Shown here piece after piece: positions 1-7,197 of a DNA stretch of 9,941 nucleotides. Positions within the stretch are counted from its first letter, which is position 1. Every line of letters begins with the position of its first letter. Under the pieces are notes generated by a model. It ran no database searches. It saw only the letters and a list, made by a program, of their open reading frames with translations, and was not told the DNA's origin. The translations under genes were made by a program, and so were the position numbers. Source of the DNA: Rubrobacteraceae bacterium (GTDB lineage: Bacteria; Actinomycetota; Rubrobacteria; Rubrobacterales; Rubrobacteraceae); contig JACCSM010000266.1 in assembly GCA_013698525.1 (NCBI GenBank), positions 1-9,941 of the forward strand, written 5' to 3'.

Positions 1-1
1 C

Positions 2-61
2 TGGAAGATGTGGGGAGAGGTGGGCAGCCTCTTCTACGAGCGGGTTGCGCGAGAGGCGTAG
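2..61 (+). CDS. C-terminal end of an unidentified upstream gene (partial)
   Basis: The frame open from base 2 to the TAG at 59-61 encodes 19 residues, WKMWGEVGSLFYERVAREA. Sixteen of the 19 codons end in G or C, the bias of the real genes here, and this drops sharply after the stop, so it is probably the tail of a gene entering from the left. The peptide is too short for me to assign a family. It ends 37 bases before the metX ATG and I see no promoter or terminator between them, so it may belong to the same transcript. It could also be chance open sequence. Confidence 0.45.
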   Translation, partial: WKMWGEVGSLFYERVAREA

Positions 62-98
62 AACCCGATCACAGAAGGAGGCCGCATTACTACCGAGT

Positions 99-1235
99 AT
101 GACACTAGACCAAGGGGCCGGCGCTAGCCACGCCCCGGCCCTACGATACCATCGCATAGGCTCCTTCGAGCCCGAACTCGGGGGAAGCCTGCAGGCTGTC
201 ACCCTCGCGTACGAGACCTGGGGCGAGCTCAACGACGCCGCCGACAACGCCGTATTGCTCGTCCACGCCCTGACCGGAGACTCGCACGCCGCGGGCGGCT
301 CCTCCGAAGGGTACAGGCGCGGAGGTTGGTGGGACCCGATGGTCGGGCCAGGGCTGGCCGTAGACACCGAAGAGTACTTTGTCGTCTGCTCGAACGTCCT
401 CGGAGGTTGCTCTGGCAGCACCGGTCCGGCCTCCGCAGAACCGGGGACGCGGCGACCTTACGGGATGCGCTTTCCAGTGGTCACGATCAGGGACATGGTC
501 AGGGCGCAGCGGCGGTTGCTCGACGCCCTGGGCGTGCGAAAATTGGCCCTCGTTGCCGGCGGTTCCATCGGCGGGCAGCAGGCGCTCGAGTGGGCCGTCG
601 AATTCCCCGACTTCGTGGAGAAGGCCGTACCCGTGGCCGCCACGGGGGCTCTCGGGCCGCAGGGCGTCGGGATGAGCGAGATCGGACGCCGCGCCATTAT
701 GGCCGATCCTGACTGGCGTGGTGGCGACTACTACAGTACAGAAAGGAGGCCAGACAGGGGGCTCGCCATCGCCAGGATGGCGGGGATGATGACCTACCAG
801 AGCGCCGCTGGTCAGTGGGAGAGATTCGGCCGGAGGCCCGCCGGGCGTCCCGCGCTGCACCCCGAGTTCGGCGGGAGGTTCGAGATCGAGAGCTACCTGC
901 ACTACCAGGGGAGCGAGCTCTCTGGCCGCTTCGACGCCAACTCCTACCTCTACCTCTCGAGGGCGATGGACCTCTACGACGTTGCCAGCGGCTACGAGTC
1001 AGACGAAGAGGCCTACTCGCGTATCGAGGCTGAGGTACTCTTCGTGGGGATCACGAGCGACTGGCTCTTCCCCGCTGCCGAGGTGTGGGATGCTGCAGAG
1101 AAGGCAAGAGCGGCGGGGGCACAAGCGCACTACGCCGAGATTGATACCAAGAGCGGTCACGACGCCTTCCTGAAGGACTGGAAAGAACTCACAGAAGCGG
1201 TAGAACCGTTCATAAGCAAGAACCATAAGAGCTGA
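99..1235 (+). CDS. metX: Homoserine O-acetyltransferase (MetX)
   Basis: Cytoplasmic alpha/beta-hydrolase-fold enzyme that transfers an acetyl group from acetyl-CoA to homoserine, activating it for methionine synthesis. At 378 residues it has the usual family length. Visible MetX signatures are LAYETWGELN near residue 37, HALTGDSHAAG near 56, GGWWDPMVGPG near 75 and the nucleophile elbow GGSIGG with Ser156. The rest of the triad is Asp321 in ITSDWLFP and His354 in SGHDAFL. I chose ATG 99. A TTG at 45 is in frame, but it would overlap the previous gene and add a basic, low-GC3 stretch unlike MetX. An AGAAGGAGG at 73-81 is the likely ribosome binding site, although the 17-base spacing is long. 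It is followed after 25 bases by the sulfhydrylase that uses its product. Some MetX-fold enzymes are succinyltransferases; sequence inspection alone does not exclude that. Confidence 0.93.
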   Translation: MTLDQGAGASHAPALRYHRIGSFEPELGGSLQAVTLAYETWGELNDAADNAVLLVHALTGDSHAAGGSSEGYRRGGWWDPMVGPGLAVDTEEYFVVCSNVLGGCSGSTGPASAEPGTRRPYGMRFPVVTIRDMVRAQRRLLDALGVRKLALVAGGSIGGQQALEWAVEFPDFVEKAVPVAATGALGPQGVGMSEIGRRAIMADPDWRGGDYYSTERRPDRGLAIARMAGMMTYQSAAGQWERFGRRPAGRPALHPEFGGRFEIESYLHYQGSELSGRFDANSYLYLSRAMDLYDVASGYESDEEAYSRIEAEVLFVGITSDWLFPAAEVWDAAEKARAAGAQAHYAEIDTKSGHDAFLKDWKELTEAVEPFISKNHKS

Positions 1236-1242
1236 AACCTGA

Positions 1243-3796
<2,554 letters not shown>

Positions 3797-3800
<4 letters not shown>

Positions 3801-4861
3801 GGCGGCTGGAGATAGTCCAGCTCGGCCTCGGGCACGTTGGGCGGGCCGTCGCCCAGATAGTCCTGGAAGAGCGCAAACGCTGGCTCGAACGCCGCGGCAT
3901 CGAGGTGAGGTACCGCGCCGTCTCGGATACTTCGGGTGCGCTTGTCGGTGAGGAGTCGCTCCCGCAGGCGATACGTCTCAAGGAGGAAGGCGGCACGCTC
4001 GCCGAGCTTGGCGTCGAACCGCTCGAAGGCGTGCTCGGCTCGGAGCCCGAACCGGGCTTCACGCGCGTAATCGTCGACGTGGCCGTGCATGGCGGCACCT
4101 TCGACCTCGACCTGCTCGGGATAAGGGGCGGGGCCTACCTCGTGCTCTCCAACAAGGGACCGCTCTCTGGCAGCACGGCCCAGTACCGCCAGCTAATGCG
4201 CATGATCCCTGACCGTCTCTGGCACGAGGCCACGGTCGGGGCCGGCATGCCCATAATCTCGACCATGGAAGGCCTGCTGGAGACGGGGGATGAAATACTG
4301 GAGATACAGGCGAGCCCGAGCGGCACCCTCGGCTTCGTCATGAGCGCGGTCGAGGGTGGCCGGTCGTTCTCCGAGGCGGTGCGGGAGGCTGTAGATCTCC
4401 ACTACGCCGAACCCGACCCTCGCGACGACCTCTCGGGGCTCGACGTGGCCCGCAAAGCCATCATCCTGGCGCGCATGATGGGAAGGGAGATAGAACCCGA
4501 GGAGATCCCCTACGAGTCACTGGTCCCGGTAGGCCTAGAAGACGTCCCGCTGGAGGAGTTTATGGAGCGTCTCCCCGAGCACGATGAGGCTTTCGCCGCG
4601 CGCCTCCTTGCCGTCGAGGAACTCCACATGCTCCGCTACCTGGTCCGTATCCCGAAGGAGGGCCCCATTACGGTCGGCCTGCAGGACACGCCGGTGGAGA
4701 GCCCTTTCGGGCCCATAAGCGGCCCCGAGAACGTCTTCGACTTCCGCACGCGCCGCTACTCGGATGTTACCCTCACCGTGCGCGGGCCTGGAGCGGGTCC
4801 GCAACGCACGGCGAGCGGCGTGGTCTGGGACTTGCTGGACATCGCGCACAAGGCGCTGTAG
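3797..4861 (+). CDS. hom: Homoserine dehydrogenase, short form without ACT domain
   Basis: NAD(P)H-dependent reduction of aspartate semialdehyde to homoserine. An N-terminal Rossmann motif GLGHVGRAV (Gly10, Gly12, Gly15) is followed by VLSNKGPLSG with Lys120 and HEATVGAGMPII. The diagnostic catalytic stretch DPRDDLSGLDVARKAIILAR carries Asp216 and Lys220, equivalent to yeast Asp219 and Lys223. The C-terminal FDFRTRRYSDVTLTVRGPGAG closes the catalytic domain, and the protein stops there at 354 residues. The roughly 80-residue regulatory ACT domain of 420-440 residue bacterial enzymes is therefore absent. GTG 3797 overlaps the kinase TGA in a GTGA, and AAGAGG at 3787-3792 gives a four-base spacing. 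Kinase and dehydrogenase being adjacent and coupled mirrors their fusion in other bacteria. The substrate for this enzyme is made by the next gene. Confidence 0.94.
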
Positions 4862-4890
4862 GTTTCAGGTAGTTTGGTGTGGAGGATCTT

Positions 4891-5853
4891 ATGAGTGATG
4901 GGTATACGGTGGCGGTCGTCGGGGCCGGGCTCGTGGGGGACAGGCTGGTCGCCGAGCTGAGGCGCAGGGACTTTCCGCTGAAAGAGTTGCGGATCCTTGC
5001 AAGGAGCGCCCGTAGCGCGGTCCTCGCTGGGGAGACGTTCGAGGTCGGGGTGGCCGAGCCGGAGGCTTTCGAGGGCGTTGACATCGCCTTCTTCGCCGGT
5101 ACGGAAGGGGAGAAGGGGGCCGCCGTCCAGCTCGCCGATGAGGCGATCTCGCGCGGCGCAGTCGTCATCGACAACGGCAGCGACTTCAGGCTCGACCCGA
5201 AGGTGCCGCTCGTCGTCCCCGAGGTGAACGTGGCTTCGCTCGAAGGCCACGAAGGCCTTATCGCCAACGCCAATTGCTCAACCACCCAGATGGTCGTCAC
5301 GCTGGCGCCGCTCGCGCGCGAGTTCGGCCTGAAGAAGGTCGTCGTCTCGACCTACCAGGCGGTCTCCGGCGCGGGACGCAGCGGGGTCGAGGCTCTGGAG
5401 AACGGCAGGGAGGATGCGTTCCCCAGGCCCATAGTCGGGAACGCAATACCCCAGATCGGCGGCTTCGGCGACGACGGCTACACCACCGAGGAGACCAAGA
5501 TGCGGGAGGAGACCCGTAAGATCCTGTCTCTACCAGACCTTCCCTTGTTCGCGACCGCCGTCAGGATCCCGGTCCACACGGGCCACGCCGAGAGCGTCTA
5601 CGTCGAGACGGAGCGTGAGGCTGAGCTCCCCGAAGTGCTCGAAGCGCTAGGAGCGGCGCCCGGCGTCGAGGTCTCGGACGACTTCCCCACGCCGCTTGAG
5701 GTCTCCGGAGAAGAGGGAACCTACGTCGGGCGGGTACGTGTCGAGGGTAACGTAGTCCAGTACTGGTGCGTGGCCGACAACCTGCTCAAAGGCGCGGCGA
5801 CGAACGCCGTCCAGATCGCCGAGTCGCTCGTCGGCGTTCGCGCGCAGGCGTAG
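4891..5853 (+). CDS. asd: Aspartate-semialdehyde dehydrogenase
   Basis: Reduces aspartyl-4-phosphate to aspartate semialdehyde, linking the kinase and homoserine dehydrogenase steps. It has 320 residues, slightly short for the family (about 330-370). The N-terminal VAVVGAGLVGDRLVAEL is the nucleotide-binding turn. IANANCSTTQMVV holds the catalytic Cys129, IPVHTGHAESV the acid/base His232, and NGSDFRLD the phosphate-binding Arg100. VVPEVNVASL and STYQAVSGAGRSG are also typical. Two conserved loops are altered: AGTEG at residues 69-73 replaces the usual SAGGS-like loop, and NGSDFR replaces NSSAFR. I chose ATG 4891 because GGAGG lies at 4881-4885 with a five-base gap; the in-frame GTG at 4879 would overlap that site. 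It lies 29 bases after hom, probably in the same operon. A related semialdehyde or N-acetyl-glutamyl-phosphate reductase is much less likely given the neighbours. Confidence 0.9.
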   Translation: MSDGYTVAVVGAGLVGDRLVAELRRRDFPLKELRILARSARSAVLAGETFEVGVAEPEAFEGVDIAFFAGTEGEKGAAVQLADEAISRGAVVIDNGSDFRLDPKVPLVVPEVNVASLEGHEGLIANANCSTTQMVVTLAPLAREFGLKKVVVSTYQAVSGAGRSGVEALENGREDAFPRPIVGNAIPQIGGFGDDGYTTEETKMREETRKILSLPDLPLFATAVRIPVHTGHAESVYVETEREAELPEVLEALGAAPGVEVSDDFPTPLEVSGEEGTYVGRVRVEGNVVQYWCVADNLLKGAATNAVQIAESLVGVRAQA

Positions 5854-5870
5854 CGTCGGCCCGGACCGTT

Positions 5871-5900
5871 TTGCGGGGGGTTTCTGCCGGTCGGTATACT
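5871..5900 (+). promoter_or_regulatory. Candidate sigma-70-type promoter for the 91-residue gene
   Basis: TTGCGG at 5871-5876 and TATACT at 5895-5900 are separated by 18 bases and match the TTGACA/TATAAT consensus at 4 of 6 and 5 of 6 positions. A start near 5907 would give a leader of about 43 bases ending at the AAGGAGG ribosome site. This marks the likely boundary between the biosynthetic operon and the small genes, although no convincing terminator is visible after asd. Confidence 0.5.
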
Positions 5901-5949
5901 GTGGGCGCACACTACTGGCGTCTTCGGACCAGGAACAAGGAGGACTCGA

Positions 5950-6225
5950 GTGCCGGAAGAGAGGAAGAGATCTTTCTGGGACAGGTTGTTCGGCGGCAAT
6001 CAGCCTTCAGCCCGGGAGGAGAGGGTCATCGAGTACATCATCCACCGCCTGGGCGAAGGGGCGCACCTTGGTGACGTGGTACAGGAGGAGTACGTGCGGC
6101 GCAACGCAACGCCCCTCGAGATAGAGGAGATCTGCGCTGATCCCAGGCTCGTCGAGGCCGCCCGAGAGCACCTGAGGGAGGACTTCGGCTCGGGGGAACT
6201 CGACCCCCACCGGCGACCCAGATAA
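5950..6225 (+). CDS. Conserved-looking 91-residue protein of unknown function
   Basis: I do not recognise a named family. GTG 5950 is preceded by a perfect AAGGAGG at 5937-5943 with a six-base gap, and codon use matches the neighbouring genes, so it is very likely real. The product is soluble and highly charged. A basic start with aromatics (KRSFWDRLFGG, residues 6-16) leads to a predicted mostly helical core from about residue 21 to 79, with ERVIEYIIHRLGEG, LGDVVQEEYVRRN and TPLEIEEICADPRLVEAAREHLREDF split by short turns. A proline- and arginine-rich tail follows. There is no signal peptide, membrane segment or metal motif; Cys62 is the only cysteine. The helical core could be a small protein- or DNA-binding module, but that is only a guess. 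It has its own promoter candidate and is followed by another promoter, so it may be transcribed alone. Confidence 0.85.
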   Translation: MPEERKRSFWDRLFGGNQPSAREERVIEYIIHRLGEGAHLGDVVQEEYVRRNATPLEIEEICADPRLVEAAREHLREDFGSGELDPHRRPR

Positions 6226-6235
6226 CCGCCGGGGC

Positions 6236-6265
6236 GGGACCGAAAGTCTATCCAGCCTGTATAAT
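6236..6265 (+). promoter_or_regulatory. Candidate promoter for the FmdB-type gene
   Basis: A perfect TATAAT lies at 6260-6265, rare in sequence this GC-rich. The -35 is weak: GGGACC at 6236-6241 with an 18-base spacer shares only the central GAC with TTGACA. A start near 6272 would give a leader of about 26 bases with GGAGG at 6289-6293. Confidence 0.5.
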
Positions 6266-6297
6266 TGGGATTCACGAGCACCTAAAATGGAGGCTGG

Positions 6298-6603
6298 ATG
6301 CCGATCTACGAATACAAGTGTGAGAACGGGCACGTCTTCGACGTGATGCAGAAGCTGTCCGAAGACCCCCTCGCGTCCTGCGTCGAGTGCGGCGCGCCGG
6401 TCAGGAAAGTCCTCCATCCCGTCGGTATCTCGTTCAAGGGCTCGGGTTTCTATTCCACAGACTACAGCAAGAAGGGCCCGAAAGAGGCAGCACAGAAGGA
6501 TACCTCCAAGAGCACCAACGGGGATAAGGGATCAGGCTCAGAAGACAAGAAGAGCAAAGAGAAGCCGGCCGAGTCCTCCACCAGCTCAGGGAAAAAGGAC
6601 TGA
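6298..6603 (+). CDS. FmdB-family zinc-ribbon protein with a charged C-terminal tail
   Basis: The start MPIYEYKCENGH and the following SCVECGAPVRKVLHPVGISFKGSGFYSTDY are hallmarks of the FmdB/CxxC regulatory-protein family. Cys8, His12, Cys28 and Cys31 are the likely zinc ligands. The family was named after a putative regulator of formamide/amide metabolism, but the biochemical role is generally unknown and I assign none. The ribbon ends near residue 56. The last 45 residues are almost entirely Lys, Ser, Gly, Glu, Asp and Thr, so they should be disordered; such tails are common in this family but this one is nearly half the protein. ATG 6298 follows GGAGG at 6289-6293 by four bases. The gene after it starts only four bases past the stop, suggesting one transcript for both. 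Confidence 0.9.
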   Translation: MPIYEYKCENGHVFDVMQKLSEDPLASCVECGAPVRKVLHPVGISFKGSGFYSTDYSKKGPKEAAQKDTSKSTNGDKGSGSEDKKSKEKPAESSTSSGKKD

Positions 6604-6607
6604 AAAC

Positions 6608-6850
6608 GTGGCGCGTGGCGCCGGCCTGCCGCAGAGCCGCCAGGACGGGATCGTCAGACGGGCACTCCGTGCTGTGGTGCTCGGGGTCACCTTCCTCTTC
6701 GTCGTCTCAGCTCTCGCCGTCTCCTGCGCCCTCGTCGTCTATACCGCCTGGCGCCACGACTTTTCCCACGGCCTCTTCGCCCTCCTCTTCGCCGTCCTCA
6801 GCGCCCAGATCGCTTTGAACTGGTTTCTGTGGAAGGACGACGAAGAGTAA
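6608..6850 (+). CDS. Small two-pass membrane protein of unknown function
   Basis: An 80-residue protein with two hydrophobic segments, about residues 22-47 and 56-75, joined by a short polar turn WRHDFSHG. The N-terminus is arginine-rich (RR at 17-18, R21) and the C-terminus is acidic (KDDEE). By the positive-inside rule both ends should face the cytoplasm, giving a helical hairpin in the membrane. There is no cleavable signal peptide. Start GTG 6608 has AAAGGA at 6594-6599, inside the end of the FmdB gene, eight bases upstream. The four-base gap from that gene suggests co-transcription and coupled translation. I do not recognise the family. The layout is reminiscent of small helper subunits or YrhC/DUF-type membrane proteins, but nothing in the sequence fixes a function. 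Confidence 0.8.
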   Translation: MARGAGLPQSRQDGIVRRALRAVVLGVTFLFVVSALAVSCALVVYTAWRHDFSHGLFALLFAVLSAQIALNWFLWKDDEE

Positions 6851-6870
6851 GCACTTCAGCTAGTCAGCAC

Positions 6871-6886
6871 GCGCCCTGTCGGGCGC
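6871..6886 (-). repeat. Hairpin of the minus-strand module
   Basis: A perfect inverted repeat with a 6-bp stem GCGCCC/GGGCGC and a four-base loop, GACA when read on the minus strand. It lies 21 bases after the stop of the small membrane-protein gene, so it could also help end that transcript, but no T-run follows it (only TTGT). Confidence 0.75.
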
Positions 6887-6938
6887 TTGTCAGCACTTCA
6901 GCTTTCGCGTGCGCAAGATCTGGCTGACCTGCTGACAA

Positions 6939-6959
6939 GCGGAGGCCGTAGGCCGAAGC
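6939..6959 (+). repeat. Imperfect hairpin of the first plus-strand module
   Basis: GC outer pairs (6939-6940 with 6958-6959) and a GGCC/GGCC stem (6944-6947 with 6951-6954) surround a GTA loop, with three purine-purine mismatches between them. It is the weakest stem of the set but sits exactly where the other two modules carry theirs, between GCTGACAA and GT-GCTG. Confidence 0.5.
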
Positions 6960-6961
6960 GT

Positions 6962-6993
6962 GCTGAAATTCTGACAAGCTGAAATGCTGACAA
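6962..6993 (+). repeat. Two tandem 16-base units
   Basis: The 16-base unit GCTGAAAT-KCTGACAA occurs twice head to tail (6962-6977 and 6978-6993) with a single difference, T instead of G at 6970. Each unit is itself two related octamers. Confidence 0.85.
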
Positions 6994-7008
6994 GCTGGCG
7001 AAGCCAGC
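6994..7008 (+). repeat. Hairpin of the second plus-strand module
   Basis: A perfect 6-bp stem GCTGGC/GCCAGC with a GAA loop. Its tip, GCGAAGC at 6998-7004, is identical to the heptamer known in DNA chemistry as an unusually stable mini-hairpin. Confidence 0.8.
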
Positions 7009-7013
7009 GTGCT

Positions 7014-7032
7014 GGCCAGCCTTCGGCTGGCC
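7014..7032. repeat. Terminal 8-bp hairpin of the array
   Basis: A perfect inverted repeat GGCCAGCC/GGCTGGCC with a three-base loop, TTC on the plus and GAA on the minus strand. It closes the array on the right and is not flanked by a GCTGACAA octamer on either side. No T-run follows on the plus strand; on the minus strand the TTTT lies before the stem, so it is not a standard terminator in either direction. Confidence 0.7.
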
Positions 7033-7077
7033 TGAAAAGTCCTGCAAAACATGCCTCAACTTGTGGTCGAGGTGGTG

Positions 7078-7107
7078 TGGACAACCTACGGTGGCGTGCC
7101 TTATAGT
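7078..7107 (+). promoter_or_regulatory. Candidate dnaE promoter
   Basis: TGGACA at 7078-7083 (5 of 6 with TTGACA) and TATAGT at 7102-7107 (5 of 6 with TATAAT) are 18 bases apart. A start near 7114 would give an 84-base leader to the TTG start codon. It lies about 45 bases right of the repeat array, so the array is upstream of, not inside, the proposed transcript. Confidence 0.6.
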
Positions 7108-7113
7108 AGCCCG

Positions 7114-7172
7114 CGTCGGGTATCGACGGGGAGAACAGGCGACCGGCGGCGCTCTTTTCGGGGGCGTCGCCG
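7114..7172 (+). promoter_or_regulatory. Potentially structured 5' leader of dnaE
   Basis: Two stems can form: CGTCG/CGACG (7114-7118 with 7124-7128, five-base loop), and a 9-bp stem pairing 7144-7152 with 7164-7172 that includes one G-U pair and an 11-base loop. The second ends 15 bases before the ribosome binding site. GC-rich sequence forms such stems easily, so regulation is only a possibility. Confidence 0.3.
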
Positions 7173-7197
7173 AAACCCGGGAGTAGAGGGAGGAAGA

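Larger units (their letters stand above)
6851..7032. repeat. Octamer-and-hairpin repeat array
   Basis: An untranslated block made of octamers related to GCTGACAA and GCTGAAAT that bracket short GC-rich hairpins. On the plus strand octamers occur at 6923, 6931, 6962, 6970 (first base changed to T), 6978, 6986 and 7011. On the minus strand they cover 6853-6860, 6861-6868, 6887-6894 and 6895-6902. Three modules share the plan GCTGACAA, hairpin beginning and ending in GC, GT, GCTG: one on the minus strand (6861-6894) and two on the plus strand (6931-6965 and 6986-7014). An 18-base inverted repeat (6885-6902 against 6978-6995, one mismatch) results from the opposed orientation. The 8-base period is incompatible with a reading frame. 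I cannot assign it to a known element class; REP-like elements, a small non-autonomous mobile element and a multi-site protein-binding region are all possible. Confidence 0.85.

Noticed and set aside
45..98. Longer metX starting at TTG 45
   Set aside because: It would overlap the previous gene, lacks a good ribosome site, and the added codons lack the GC-rich third positions of coding sequence.
1..98. SAM or T-box riboswitch upstream of metX
   Set aside because: Only 37 bases separate metX from the preceding stop, too short for a known methionine riboswitch; one could exist further upstream, outside the window.
5854..5894. Rho-independent terminator after asd
   Set aside because: Only weak pairing (GACCG with CGGTC over a 19-base loop) and no T-run after the stem.
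6851..7032. CRISPR array
   Set aside because: Repeats are only 8-18 bases, lie in both orientations and directly abut; there are no uniform unique spacers and no cas gene nearby.
7014..7040. Terminator formed by the 8-bp hairpin
   Set aside because: The stem is strong but is followed by TGAAAAGT, not a T-run; on the minus strand the T-run precedes the stem.
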